From Neobacillus ginsengisoli (GTDB lineage Bacteria; Bacillota; Bacilli; Bacillales_B; DSM-18226): a DNA stretch of 64,000 bases. Location of the stretch: contig NZ_JAUSTW010000004.1 of assembly GCF_030813055.1 (NCBI RefSeq), positions 248,001-312,000 on the forward strand. The letters run 5' to 3'. Below the pieces are notes generated by a model, which was given only the letters and a program-made list of their open reading frames with translations, was not told where the DNA came from and did no database searches. Shown here piece after piece: positions 7,226 through 16,029 of this stretch. A program made the translations under genes and the position numbers. The stretch's first letter is position 1. Every line of letters starts with the position of its first letter.

Positions 7226-8107
7226 TTAACGTAAAAAATCAAGTAAGCTAGGCTGGATAATTTTAGCACCAACAGACAATGCTGAGCGATAGACATTTTG
7301 TTGTGCTGAAAAATCGGTCATGGCCTTAGCAATATCCACATCGGCTTCCTCTGACAATAAATTGTTTGTGGAAAGCTCCAGATCATCTAAACGGGAACTG
7401 CTTAAATCCATCCTGTTCACTCGTGCTCCTAATTCTGAACGGTGTGTCAAAACATTATCAAGTTGTTCATCTAAATTGTTCAATTGACTGTTGGGATTAA
7501 TTCCTCCCTGTATATCACCTACAATGGTATCAATTAACTTAAAAACACCACCGTTATGATTAAACACATCCACTCCACTCACATTGATCTGAACAGAGGA
7601 ACTCTTTCCAACCTGGTAATTGATTGGTTGTTGATTTGTATTGGTAAATTGCTTTTGAGACGTATCATATGGTGGGGTCTTTGTGTCAGTTCCGGCAAAA
7701 ATAAATTTACCGCCGATCTCAGAATTTGCCACCTCCCCAAGATGGTCTTTTAATTGTGACATTTCTGCTGCGATGGCATTACGCGCATTTTGATCATTCG
7801 TATCATTTGAAGCTTGGACCGTCAATTCTCGAACCCTTTGTAATACCTGCGTGACCTGGTCTAATCCTTCGTCTGTTGTCTGCATCCAACTTGACCCATC
7901 ACTGGCATTACGTTTATATTGATCAATTTCATTTAACGAGCTTTGATAGTACATGGATCGTACAGCTGTCACAGGATTATCTGAAGGCTTATCTATTTTC
8001 TTACCTGAAGATAATTGTTTTTGGGTTTGATCCAACGCCCGATAGTTTGATTGTAAATTTGATAACATCGTTTGATTCATCATATTTTGTGTAATACGAA
8101 AACTCAT
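7226..8107 (-). CDS. flgL: Flagellar hook-filament junction protein FlgL (HAP3)
   Basis: FlgL forms the second junction layer between hook and filament. The flagellin-like N-terminus (FRITQNMMNQTMLSNLQ, then KQLSSGKKIDKPSDNPV) and C-terminus (VDIAKAMTDFSAQQNVYRSA) are present; 293 aa is family-sized. Last gene of flgM-flgN-flgK-flgL. In B. subtilis yviE-fliW-csrA follow here; in this window they do not. Confidence 0.96.
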   Translation of the reverse strand: MSFRITQNMMNQTMLSNLQSNYRALDQTQKQLSSGKKIDKPSDNPVTAVRSMYYQSSLNEIDQYKRNASDGSSWMQTTDEGLDQVTQVLQRVRELTVQASNDTNDQNARNAIAAEMSQLKDHLGEVANSEIGGKFIFAGTDTKTPPYDTSQKQFTNTNQQPINYQVGKSSSVQINVSGVDVFNHNGGVFKLIDTIVGDIQGGINPNSQLNNLDEQLDNVLTHRSELGARVNRMDLSSSRLDDLELSTNNLLSEEADVDIAKAMTDFSAQQNVYRSALSVGAKIIQPSLLDFLR

Positions 8108-8135
8108 TTTGCACCTCGCATTAACTTATTCATCC

Positions 8136-9584
8136 TTAATGGCCTGCTCCCATGCCATTAATGACCTTATCCAACACTTCATCCATGACTGTCACCACAC
8201 GTGCTGCGGCATTATATGCTTGCTGAAAGCGAATCATATTGGACATTTCTTCATCTAATGATACGCCCGAAACGGACTGGCGACGATTATCAACCTGGTT
8301 AACAATTGATTGCGTGTTATCCTGCATCCGCTGAGCCTGTTGTGAATCTACACCCAGCTGCCCAATAATGTTACGATAATAATCATCTACAGTTGAATTT
8401 GAATTGTTAAAATTAATAATAGCTGTACCAATATTAGCAATCGCCTGCGCATTGGTTCCATCTCCGACAGAAGCTTGGGTGGCCGCTGCAATTTTATTAA
8501 GGGATTGCATAATCTCTGGATTCACTACCCAATTTCCAGCATTTTGAGTAAAAAACGGCAATTTTTCGGTAGTGACAGCTGGATTGTTTGTAGAATTGGA
8601 AATATCGTCTAAATTCCACCCTTGCTGATGGATGGTATTGACTTGATTTACAAATCCATCAGCTAGTTGATTGATACTGTTTTGCAAGTCAGGGATGATT
8701 TTTGTTGCTGCTTCGATCCTTCCCAGTAATTCTCCTGATTGTAAGCTAACTGGGTTATTGCCTGTAGTCGAAGGATTTTGACCGGCGTCAATGGAAATTT
8801 GATTTGACCCACCGTTTTGTAAATATGTAACAGTATTAGCTGTTTTCCCTTGTACCAAAGCTTGTCCACTAACAAAAATATCCACCATTCCATTGTCTGA
8901 AGGCTTGGTATCTACATTGACCAGTTTAGATAGTTGGTCAATAAGTAGATCCCGTTTATCATACAAGTCATTGGGTTGATAATTGTTTGGCACCAATCGA
9001 GATATTTGATCGTTTACATCCCCAATTTGCTTAGCAAGGGAATTCACATCACTAACATTAACGGAAATAACATTGTTAAGATCCGTTTTCATTTGATTTA
9101 AGGAATCATTAACATATTGAAAAGATTCGGTTACAGCAACCCCTCTTTGACGAACCACTGCTCGTGTGGCAGCACTGTCAGGATTCTTGGAAAGTTCCTG
9201 CAAACTTTGCCAAAATTGATCCATTGTCGAAGCAATCCCTGTATCAGATGGCTCTTTAAGCAGTTCCTCAATTTTTGTATACGTGTCAGATTTTGCTTCA
9301 TAATATCCTAAATCTTTGTTTTGCCCACGGAATTGAACGTCCAAATAATCTTCACGTAAGCGTACTAATTTATTAACCTCGACTCCTGTTCCTAATTGAG
9401 CAGGGGAAACATCTGTGTTTATTCCCGGATAAGGCATTGCCGGGGTAGCCTGCATCTCTGCCCGTTGACGGGTGTATCCCGCTGTGTTAGAATTCGCGAT
9501 GTTTTGACCTGTTGTATTTAAAGCGGCTTGTTGGGCAAAAAGGGCTCTCTTTCCCAATTCCAAGCCATGAAACGTGGAACTCAT
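8136..9584 (-). CDS. flgK: Flagellar hook-associated protein FlgK (HAP1)
   Basis: FlgK is the first hook-filament junction protein. The 482-residue product has the N-terminal rod/hook motif (QQAALNTTGQNIANSNTAGY) and the C-terminal helix (VSLDEEMSNMIRFQQAYNAA). Length is typical of Bacillus FlgK. It lies 28 bp upstream of flgL in the SigD operon. Confidence 0.97.
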   Translation of the reverse strand: MSSTFHGLELGKRALFAQQAALNTTGQNIANSNTAGYTRQRAEMQATPAMPYPGINTDVSPAQLGTGVEVNKLVRLREDYLDVQFRGQNKDLGYYEAKSDTYTKIEELLKEPSDTGIASTMDQFWQSLQELSKNPDSAATRAVVRQRGVAVTESFQYVNDSLNQMKTDLNNVISVNVSDVNSLAKQIGDVNDQISRLVPNNYQPNDLYDKRDLLIDQLSKLVNVDTKPSDNGMVDIFVSGQALVQGKTANTVTYLQNGGSNQISIDAGQNPSTTGNNPVSLQSGELLGRIEAATKIIPDLQNSINQLADGFVNQVNTIHQQGWNLDDISNSTNNPAVTTEKLPFFTQNAGNWVVNPEIMQSLNKIAAATQASVGDGTNAQAIANIGTAIINFNNSNSTVDDYYRNIIGQLGVDSQQAQRMQDNTQSIVNQVDNRRQSVSGVSLDEEMSNMIRFQQAYNAAARVVTVMDEVLDKVINGMGAGH

Positions 9585-9617
9585 AATCTCCCCTCCGTTT
9601 ATATAAAAATATCAAAA

Positions 9618-10103
9618 TTAAACTTTTGCATCCAAAAACTTGATAGAACGAACCGATGATTTCATTCCGTAACCTATTACCGGCTCTTTAGGCATAAGAA
9701 TGTTAACAGAGTACTGAATATATGATAAAGCCATTTCAATAAGATGCTGATTATTCTTATTCAACTGGCTGACCTCATGAACGATTCCCCTAAGCTGTCC
9801 CGTAAGCTTGGTGAGAAATGATCTCTCCAGTGGATCATCTACCAGTTTAATTAGTTGATCCATGGTAACCGAATGAATAGTAAGGCCAATCTCCGACAAA
9901 AATTCTCTAACTTCCTGCTCTCTTTGTTCTTCGAGATGGCGAATAAGATCCGTATATTTACTTTCTTTACCAATGGCAATTTGGAGTTTAGGAACCTTTC
10001 CTTCAACTAGAATCGCTCTTTTTTCTTGAGCTAATTGCAGTAACTGTTGATGCACATCTACCATGTTCGATAATGTTTGTTTGATTTTAGCTAAAGCGTT
10101 CAC
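9618..10103 (-). CDS. flgN: FlgN-type flagellar chaperone
   Basis: Predicted export chaperone for FlgK/FlgL. The product is 161 aa, helical with long heptad stretches (MVDVHQQLLQLAQEKRAIL; LIRHLEEQREQEVREFL) and a C-terminal segment (LSYIQYSVNILM) typical of the FlgN/YvyG family. It sits between flgM and flgK, the conserved position. Confidence 0.9.
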   Translation of the reverse strand: MNALAKIKQTLSNMVDVHQQLLQLAQEKRAILVEGKVPKLQIAIGKESKYTDLIRHLEEQREQEVREFLSEIGLTIHSVTMDQLIKLVDDPLERSFLTKLTGQLRGIVHEVSQLNKNNQHLIEMALSYIQYSVNILMPKEPVIGYGMKSSVRSIKFLDAKV

Positions 10104-10126
10104 ATTTATCCACCTTTGAAATCAAA

Positions 10127-10387
10127 TTACTTTTTCCAGAAATCAAGCATTTTATTCGCAATTTGCTGACTATCAACATGATAGGTTCCGTCAGCTATTT
10201 GTTGCTTTAATTTTTCGATTTTATTCTGGCGCTCCACTTGATCCGATTTCAATGCTTGAGAAATTTCCAGCCCTTTGGATGAAATCGTTACAGTATCTGC
10301 GTTAGATGGTTTACTTGCATTTGGCTTTGTACGATTCGTTTGATTTTGGTACATATATAAACCGTATTTCACGTCATTTATTCTCAT
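10127..10387 (-). CDS. flgM: Anti-sigma-D factor FlgM
   Basis: FlgM holds SigD inactive until it is exported through the finished hook. The 86-residue product has the short disordered N-terminus and the C-terminal sigma-binding segment (VERQNKIEKLKQQIADGTY, then ANKMLDFW). First gene of flgM-flgN-flgK-flgL, behind a near-consensus SigD promoter, so it is expressed in a feedback loop. Confidence 0.95.
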   Translation of the reverse strand: MRINDVKYGLYMYQNQTNRTKPNASKPSNADTVTISSKGLEISQALKSDQVERQNKIEKLKQQIADGTYHVDSQQIANKMLDFWKK

Positions 10388-10420
10388 AAAAGGTCTCCTT
10401 TTTTCCGTCCTTTTTATATG

Positions 10421-10447
10421 TTATCGGTTAAGCTGAAAAAAAGTTTA
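10421..10447 (-). promoter_or_regulatory. SigD promoter of flgM operon
   Basis: Minus strand TAAA (10447-10444), 15-bp spacer, ACCGATAA (10428-10421): one mismatch from the SigD consensus. It is 34 bp upstream of flgM and just downstream of the fliD terminator. Confidence 0.9.
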
Positions 10448-10477
10448 ATAAATTCGCCATAAGTAAAATTATACATT

Positions 10478-10507
10478 AAAAACCAGCACAGAATTATGCT
10501 GGTTTTT
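10478..10507 (-). terminator. Terminator of fliD
   Basis: Stem AAAAACCAGCA/TGCTGGTTTTT (11 bp, AT flanks usable in both directions) about 65 bp downstream of fliD. Confidence 0.9.
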
Positions 10508-10572
10508 AGGTTGATATATTTTTTTATTTATTTAAAAAGCACTAGTTTAAAATTAACACTATCATTGAATGT

Positions 10573-12477
10573 CTACTTTCCTCCCATGCCCAGTTGTTGA
10601 GCCAGCCAGGAACTTTGAGAATTAAATTTAGATACTGCTGTTTCCATTGCGGCAAATTGATTATAATATTGCGTTTCTTTTTGGTTTAGTCTGTCATTTT
10701 GAGTATTAATTTCTGTCTGGATACTTCCCAATAACTTTCCAATCACACTTTGATCATAAGGGGAATTACCTATTATCCCTGCTTTTACAGTTAAACTTTG
10801 AATCCCTTGCTGAAGATCATCACTAAGATGATTTAGTAATCCATTTGTTCCAGCAGCTGTACTTCCTATTTGGGTAAACAAATTCCGTACTCCATCTGGA
10901 TCAGTTTGAATGGCGGCTCTTAACTTTGTTTCATCTACATAGAGCTTTCCCTTATCCTGATAACTCTTTGACGCGATACCAATAGAAGCCAATGAATTAT
11001 ATTTACTTCCGGTATTCACAGTGGAACCCATATCATTCCTCAAATTATTAATCAAACCATTTATAATGCTGTCTCCATGTAATAAACCGCTCTTTGCTTT
11101 TATTTCCCATTGTTGAATTTGTGTATCTGACATAGCACTTCGTTGATCATCAGTAAGTGGCTGATAATCTTTATAAACCGGCTCATTGTTAGCGCTATTT
11201 AGTTTATTCAAAATGTCGTTATATTTACTAATGAAATCTTCGATATTTTTAACTTCTAAGTCTATATTCTGGGAAACATTAACACTTGTTGTTGTTGGGT
11301 TACCAGTGACATCCACTGTTGGGCTCTTTAAAGTCCAATTGATGCCCATTAGTGTCACATTGTTAGAAGATAAAGTATTAATTTCATTACCGTTAAAGAT
11401 TATGTCTGCATTTTGTCCACTCGCTGTTAAAGTTCCAATTGTACCTGTACCCGTAGATGGCGCATTTAAACCTAAGGAAGAAGTTCCATTACCATTAACA
11501 GTTATAGAACTTTGTGTCCCAGTTGTGCCGGATGCTAGCGTGATTTTTCCAGTGGCATCTAAAGAAGCACTAACTTTAGTTGCCAATGTCAAGTTCTTTC
11601 CTATTTGATTATTGATTTCCTGAACTAACGATTGTGGTGTAGAGTATGTCCCTTGGGTCAAGTTTATATTAGAGCTGATACCCCCACCAAGATCGATTGA
11701 AAGACTATTACTCGATCCAATCGTTACTGGGTTTGTAATCGCAGTTCCTGTTACAGATGCATTCGTTCCTACTCCTAGTGTATTGCTTAAGAACGATTGA
11801 CTTAACGTATCCGTATTTGAACTTAGATCAATTCTTGCTGCTGTTCCAGTTCCCTTTGTCTTTAAAATAAATTGCTGTAGGTTTGAATCATACATAGCCT
11901 GTAAACCTAAACTTTTGCCGGAGGAATCGGTAGCACTATTAATCCTAGTAATAACGTCATTAATAGTATCTGTCGTGTTGATAGCAATGGGCGCTGACGT
12001 TTGGGCCGCTGACGGATTCTGCGGATCGTTATAAACGGTAATGGAAATAGATGTATTGGCAGTGAGTTGACGCGCACCTTGAGCTGTATCACCTAGAGTT
12101 TTTGTTGGATCTAACACTACTTTATTTCCAGTAAAGCTTGCAGATTGAGCCAACTGTTTTACTGCAATATTATATGTTCCTGCTACCGCGCCACCCCCAG
12201 CGGTTCCTGAAACCGAACTTGGTTGAGTTGATGTTACATCAAATGTATTGAACGTTGAAGAAAGCTTCGTGTTTAATAAAGTAGTTGTTTTAAAGGAATA
12301 TAAATCTGAATTCCATTGACGGTAGCTATCACTTAGCCACGTTTCTTTTTGTTGTTTTTGTTTTAATTGATTAAGTGGAATCTTCTCCGCATCCATTAAT
12401 TTTTTGACTAGAGAATCCGTATCCATGCCTGTAGCAAGTCCCGTAAGCCTTGGTAAAGATGATGCATTCATTACCAT
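10573..12477 (-). CDS. fliD: Flagellar filament capping protein FliD (HAP2)
   Basis: FliD forms the filament tip cap under which flagellin polymerises. N-terminal FliD domain (LTGLATGMDTDSLVKKLMDA), a long Ser/Thr/Gly-rich variable middle, and the C-terminal helix (LNQKETQYYNQFAAMETAVS) are present. The start ATG at 12477 is eight bases after GGAGG; upstream in-frame ATGs overlap that site. Product 634 aa. Here fliD stands apart from fliS-fliT, which lie 5.8 kb away behind another promoter. Confidence 0.95.
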   Translation of the reverse strand: MVMNASSLPRLTGLATGMDTDSLVKKLMDAEKIPLNQLKQKQQKETWLSDSYRQWNSDLYSFKTTTLLNTKLSSTFNTFDVTSTQPSSVSGTAGGGAVAGTYNIAVKQLAQSASFTGNKVVLDPTKTLGDTAQGARQLTANTSISITVYNDPQNPSAAQTSAPIAINTTDTINDVITRINSATDSSGKSLGLQAMYDSNLQQFILKTKGTGTAARIDLSSNTDTLSQSFLSNTLGVGTNASVTGTAITNPVTIGSSNSLSIDLGGGISSNINLTQGTYSTPQSLVQEINNQIGKNLTLATKVSASLDATGKITLASGTTGTQSSITVNGNGTSSLGLNAPSTGTGTIGTLTASGQNADIIFNGNEINTLSSNNVTLMGINWTLKSPTVDVTGNPTTTSVNVSQNIDLEVKNIEDFISKYNDILNKLNSANNEPVYKDYQPLTDDQRSAMSDTQIQQWEIKAKSGLLHGDSIINGLINNLRNDMGSTVNTGSKYNSLASIGIASKSYQDKGKLYVDETKLRAAIQTDPDGVRNLFTQIGSTAAGTNGLLNHLSDDLQQGIQSLTVKAGIIGNSPYDQSVIGKLLGSIQTEINTQNDRLNQKETQYYNQFAAMETAVSKFNSQSSWLAQQLGMGGK

Positions 12478-12492
12478 ACTCATTTCCTCCAT

Positions 12493-12812
12493 TCTAAGAT
12501 TTTCCTTTACCGTACTGTCTTAAAAAATTCAATGTGCTTAAGAAAATGATTAGTTGAATCATGGTCAGTGCTGATTATTATTGGATAAAGTGTAAAAAAG
12601 TTAAGCCAACACGAATTGAAATGGTTTACTATCTTTATTAATTTAGGAAAGAAGAAGACCCAAATCCTAGCAACCGTGGATTCGTTTCGTTCAGTATATA
12701 AATATAAACGTAAGCAGCACACTAGAAAAAGAAACGTATCACGGTTAGGATTAAAATTTGTGTTGTTTCACCATTTACTCACTCAGTATCCAATCATTAT
12801 TTCATTAATCTA
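12493..12812. other. Intergenic region between fliB-like gene and fliD with long imperfect inverted repeat
   Basis: No convincing gene: a 66-codon plus-strand frame has no ribosome site. Three complementary blocks are nested in order: AATCCTA (12663) with TAGGATT (ending 12752), ACCGTG (12673-12678) with CACGGT (12740-12745), and CGTTTC (12683-12688) with GAAACG (12731-12736). These give about 19 paired bases around a 42-nt loop. It lies about 60 nt after the fliB-like gene on the minus strand and has no T run, so it may be a 3' UTR element, or a mobile-element relic. Confidence 0.55.
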
Positions 12813-14057
12813 CTAATTCTTAATTAATATAGACATGTAAGCCATCGTTGTATATCCGTTATCTTTAAGAAGATTAAATACACCTCGAAGAAATAGACTG
12901 TTATGCTCTATGGTTTTCGCAAAGGATTGAATGAGTTTTATTACTAGCTGAGTTGTTAATTGTTTGTGAAAGCTAGCCATACCGATCAGGTGAAGCTTGA
13001 TCATTGCATAATGAACAATCATCATTACATAGTCGTCAAATACAGATTGAAACCCACCGAATGGGAATAAATTCTTGTACACATAATTTACAAGATAATT
13101 CTCTAAAATATAGTCATGTTCGTTCATAAAAGGCTGATAGTATTCATTAAACGCATCCATATAATATTTGATGGTATCATCAGTAATAACATCTGATGAA
13201 TATTGAAGACCTTGCATCATTTCAATATAACATTCCATGAAACGATGGTTACTTATACCCTTGTTATACCGTGCATCCGCCAATTGCTTCGCTAATTTCA
13301 TTTGAATCTCATATCGTACCGGAATGTTAGCTAAGTTTACTCGTAAAGAACCGTCTTGAATAACATTCATATAAGAAGCGATATGATGAGGAATGAGATC
13401 CAACTGTTGAGATTGAACGATCTCTTCAACTCTTTGGTAGAACATCCCCAAAATTATTAATCTGTCCCCTAAGGTGTAAGTTCGATTTTGTAGGATTTGT
13501 ATAGTAAAAATACGAAGTTCCCAAAAATACTTTTCTATTCCTTCCATATGTTTTGATTTCAAGCTTTTTGCAATAACGGTATTGATGCCTACTTCCTCTT
13601 CAACTTCATCAAATTGAATTCCATCTAGGTTAAGTAATGCTAAACGCGCCGCCTCAGGACAAGACAACGTAGCTGATCGCTCAAAGATGCCATTTACTTG
13701 ATTTAGGATTCTTGGATATGAATTACAGGTTTCAGATAAATATCCCTCCCCTAATTTCAATTGGATGTTACACAGTTTTTCTTCAGATAGAAAAGGGCAA
13801 CATTCATTTTTGTTCATGCTAATTTTCCCAAAGTTATTTGGATTGCTACTGGATCGGACACGAGTAATATTTTTTTGAAAAAGTGGGGATAGGTCTTGGT
13901 TACGAACCCGTTTATACTTCTTAAATGTTTTTTCATCTATGCTTACTTGCCAGCCAACACAACAACTATCTTCACATTCTGATCCTATACAAGTAAATGT
14001 TCTCATATACTGTGGTACAAGCATGGTTCTTTTCAACGTTGTAGACTGCAAATTCAT
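12813..14057 (-). CDS. fliB: FliB family flagellin lysine N-methylase
   Basis: FliB-type enzymes methylate surface lysines of flagellin. The hallmark cysteines are present: C23, C28, C32, C33 in CIGSECEDSCCVGW, then C86, C87, C96 and C111 (CCPFL, KLC, SETC), consistent with the iron-sulfur cluster reported for FliB. The remainder of the 414-residue chain is helical. The start at 14057 has an AGAAGGAA site. It sits directly downstream of hag behind the hag terminator, the usual neighbourhood. Methylation of this Hag is inferred. Confidence 0.88.
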   Translation of the reverse strand: MNLQSTTLKRTMLVPQYMRTFTCIGSECEDSCCVGWQVSIDEKTFKKYKRVRNQDLSPLFQKNITRVRSSSNPNNFGKISMNKNECCPFLSEEKLCNIQLKLGEGYLSETCNSYPRILNQVNGIFERSATLSCPEAARLALLNLDGIQFDEVEEEVGINTVIAKSLKSKHMEGIEKYFWELRIFTIQILQNRTYTLGDRLIILGMFYQRVEEIVQSQQLDLIPHHIASYMNVIQDGSLRVNLANIPVRYEIQMKLAKQLADARYNKGISNHRFMECYIEMMQGLQYSSDVITDDTIKYYMDAFNEYYQPFMNEHDYILENYLVNYVYKNLFPFGGFQSVFDDYVMMIVHYAMIKLHLIGMASFHKQLTTQLVIKLIQSFAKTIEHNSLFLRGVFNLLKDNGYTTMAYMSILIKN

Positions 14058-14350
14058 GGTTGATTTCCTTCTTTCGATGAATTTTGGAAAATTGGGGAGG
14101 TAAGTGAAAATTTTAGGAATTTTAACATCAATAGATGCTGATTAATCTATTTTGTTATAGAAGAATTTATATGTATATGAATACAACTACAATTATTCCT
14201 TGATATATTCGGTTTGAGTAACCTAAAAGTATGGATTAAATGATCATTTCAGCATATAAAATTGGTTTCAAACAACTACCGATTAATTTATCAATTGATA
14301 CATAATTTGTATTAAACCGCCCATTGCTATTTTCCAGTAATTGCGAAAAA
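14058..14350. other. Intergenic region between hag and fliB
   Basis: No gene seen. On the minus strand a possible SigA promoter for fliB is TTGTAG, a 17-bp spacer and TAAATT, about 110 bp upstream of the fliB start. The hag terminator is at its right edge. Confidence 0.4.
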
Positions 14351-14380
14351 ATAGACCTTGAAAAAAATCCAAGGTCTATA
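14351..14380 (-). terminator. hag terminator
   Basis: Stem ATAGACCTTG/CAAGGTCTAT with T-rich loop, followed by TTTTTTC on the minus strand, directly after the flagellin gene. Confidence 0.92.
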
Positions 14381-14399
14381 TGAGTTACTTCTAGAAAAA

Positions 14400-15290
14400 T
14401 TAACGTAATAATTGAAGAACCTGTTGTGGCTGTTGGTTTGCTTGAGCAAGCATAGCTTGAGCAGCCTGAGCAAGGATACCATTCTTTGTATTTTCCATAA
14501 CACCTTTTGCCATATCAACGTCACGTATACGTGATTCAGCACCAGAAATATTTTCAGAAGCTGTGCCTAAGTTGTTAATTGTGTGCTCCAAACGGTTTTG
14601 GTATGCACCAAGGTTAGATCGCTCTAACGAAACAGTATTGATTGCACTATCAATGGTAGTAATCGCTGCTGTAGCTTTTGCAGAAGTAGATAAATCAATA
14701 CCTGCTTTTGCTACTGCATCTCCACCGTTATTTGCGACAGACCCAGTACCATCGTCTACACCGAGAGATTTAGCATCCATCGCATGAATGGTTAATTGGA
14801 TAGTTTGGTTTTCATTTGCGCCAATTTGGAAAGTTAAATCTGCAGCATTTTTCACAAGAGACTTAGAATCTTGAGATCCATCAAGTAATTTCTTAGTGTT
14901 AAACTCAGTAGTGTTGGAGATACGAGTGATCTCTTTTGCAAGTTGATCAGTTTCACCCTGGATTGCAGTACGATCTGTAGCAGTGTTTGTATCGTTCGAA
15001 GATTGAACAGCCAATTCACGCATACGTTGTAGAATATCGTGAGTCTCATTCAACGCACCTTCAGCTGTTTGAATAAGAGAGATACCATCTTGAGAATTAC
15101 GGCTAGCTTGATCCAAACCACGAATTTGTCCACGCATTTTTTCAGAGATTGCTAGACCTGCAGCATCGTCACCAGCACGGTTGATGCGAAGACCAGATGA
15201 AAGTTTTTCCGTAGATTTTGCTTGATTGGCAGTGTTTACACCTAACTGACGAAGTGAGTTTGCAGCCATAGAATTGTAGTTAATAATCAT
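14400..15290 (-). CDS. hag: Flagellin
   Basis: Filament subunit. The N-terminal D0/D1 core ([20 protein letters not shown], then [20 protein letters not shown]) and the C-terminal core ([20 protein letters not shown], ending [10 protein letters not shown]) are intact, with a short variable middle. The start is ATG at 15290 (MIINYN), preceded by AAGGAGG; the longer frame to 15323 would swallow that site. Product 296 aa. Only one flagellin is seen here. Its leader carries a hairpin just upstream of the ribosome site, and its transcription appears to come through the csrA-like gene. Confidence 0.97.
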   Translation of the reverse strand: MIINYNSMAANSLRQLGVNTANQAKSTEKLSSGLRINRAGDDAAGLAISEKMRGQIRGLDQASRNSQDGISLIQTAEGALNETHDILQRMRELAVQSSNDTNTATDRTAIQGETDQLAKEITRISNTTEFNTKKLLDGSQDSKSLVKNAADLTFQIGANENQTIQLTIHAMDAKSLGVDDGTGSVANNGGDAVAKAGIDLSTSAKATAAITTIDSAINTVSLERSNLGAYQNRLEHTINNLGTASENISGAESRIRDVDMAKGVMENTKNGILAQAAQAMLAQANQQPQQVLQLLR

Positions 15291-15315
15291 AATGTAATTT
15301 CCTCCTTGATTTTTT

Positions 15316-15333
15316 GTGAACATAAAAGTTCAC
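15316..15333 (-). promoter_or_regulatory. Hairpin in the hag leader next to the ribosome site
   Basis: Perfect 6-bp stem GTGAAC/GTTCAC with a six-base loop, ending ten bases before AAGGAGGA. CsrA in Bacillus binds GGA motifs in hag leader hairpins; here the GGA pair is in the ribosome site itself. The hairpin could present that site or protect the 5' end. Inferred. Confidence 0.5.
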
Positions 15334-15350
15334 TTATTATTATTTATATA

Positions 15351-15369
15351 AAAAGCCTAAGGCTCTTTA
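15351..15369 (-). terminator. Weak terminator-like hairpin between csrA-like gene and hag
   Basis: Minus strand AAAGAGCC-TTA-GGCTTTTT then TATATAAAT. The stem is short and GC-poor with one G-T pair, so at most a partial terminator or an RNA processing site. Confidence 0.4.
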
Positions 15370-15389
15370 AGCGAAGTCAGTATTGCTCT

Positions 15390-15788
15390 TTACATTTGAA
15401 TTACACTGATAATGTTTTGATTATTGCAATCAAATGCCATAAAATTTTGGTTCTCAATTTGATTTAAACCACGTTTTTTGTTTTGATAAATCTCTTCACG
15501 AAAGACATTAATTTCTTTAGGTGCATCGATCGCAAAGCGGAGCAATCCAGATTCTGTTTGAAGAATGCTGACTTTTATCACGTCTCCAATTAACATCGTC
15601 GTCCCAACTTTTCGTGCGCCATTTTTTAAGTTACCAATCTCGTTTTGACTCTGTTTTACTCTTTTAATTTTAGTGTTCATTGGTGAATCGATAACTAAGC
15701 GGGGTTTTGAACCTACTTGCAGAACGGTAACTTTTATTTCCTCACCTATAATTACAGACTGACCTATCTCTCTGCCCACAATCAGCAT
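15390..15788 (-). CDS. csrA: Tandem-domain CsrA carbon storage/flagellin translation regulator
   Basis: CsrA represses translation by binding GGA motifs, acting as a homodimer. This 132-residue product contains two complete CsrA-like units. Unit 1 (about 1-45): MLIVGREIG with Arg6, LVIDSP, Arg43. Unit 2 (about 57-105): GARKVG with Arg59-Lys60, FAIDAPKEINVFREEIY with Arg97. The two RNA-binding arginines of CsrA (Arg6, Arg44) therefore have equivalents in both. A tail of about 28 residues follows. B. subtilis CsrA has 74 residues and one unit. Start chosen at ATG 15788, nine bases after AGGAGG; a SigD -10 lies inside any longer frame. Directly upstream of hag; fliW is absent here. Confidence 0.9.
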   Translation of the reverse strand: MLIVGREIGQSVIIGEEIKVTVLQVGSKPRLVIDSPMNTKIKRVKQSQNEIGNLKNGARKVGTTMLIGDVIKVSILQTESGLLRFAIDAPKEINVFREEIYQNKKRGLNQIENQNFMAFDCNNQNIISVIQM

Positions 15789-15832
15789 GGTTACCATCCT
15801 CCTATGGTTCAAATTGTTTTCCTTGATTACTA

Positions 15833-15859
15833 TTATCGGAATATCAAACAAATGGTTTA
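15833..15859 (-). promoter_or_regulatory. SigD promoter 1 upstream of csrA-hag
   Basis: Minus strand TAAA (15859-15856), 15-bp spacer, TCCGATAA (15840-15833). It is the promoter nearest to the csrA-like gene (start 15788). Confidence 0.88.
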
Positions 15860-15926
15860 GCAATTCAATCAAATTTAACCAATAATTCTTTTTTACACCA
15901 ATTGAGGATTTCATTGGTAGTAACTA

Positions 15927-15953
15927 TTATCGGTGAATCAAAATTTTTGTTTA
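15927..15953 (-). promoter_or_regulatory. SigD promoter 2 upstream of csrA-hag
   Basis: Minus strand TAAA (15953-15950), 15-bp spacer, ACCGATAA (15934-15927). It shares a TGCTAAAC start and CCGATAATAGT end with promoter 1, so the two look duplicated. Confidence 0.88.
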
Positions 15954-16029
15954 GCATCTTCTGAAAAAATTTGATAAAGATAGATAATCTTTTTCTAAAT
16001 TGCTATCAAGAAATCCTTTGTACTATTTA

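Noticed and set aside
11186..11608. Long plus-strand frame inside fliD (140 codons)
   Set aside because: Antisense shadow of the low-complexity Ser/Thr/Gly region of fliD; no start signals.
12616..12816. 66-codon plus-strand frame between fliD and fliB
   Set aside because: No ribosome site or family features; its span coincides with the inverted repeat and it runs antisense into fliB.
15798..15914. N-terminal extension of the csrA-like gene
   Set aside because: A SigD -10 element lies inside it, the hydrophobic sequence does not resemble CsrA, and AGGAGG precedes the internal ATG.
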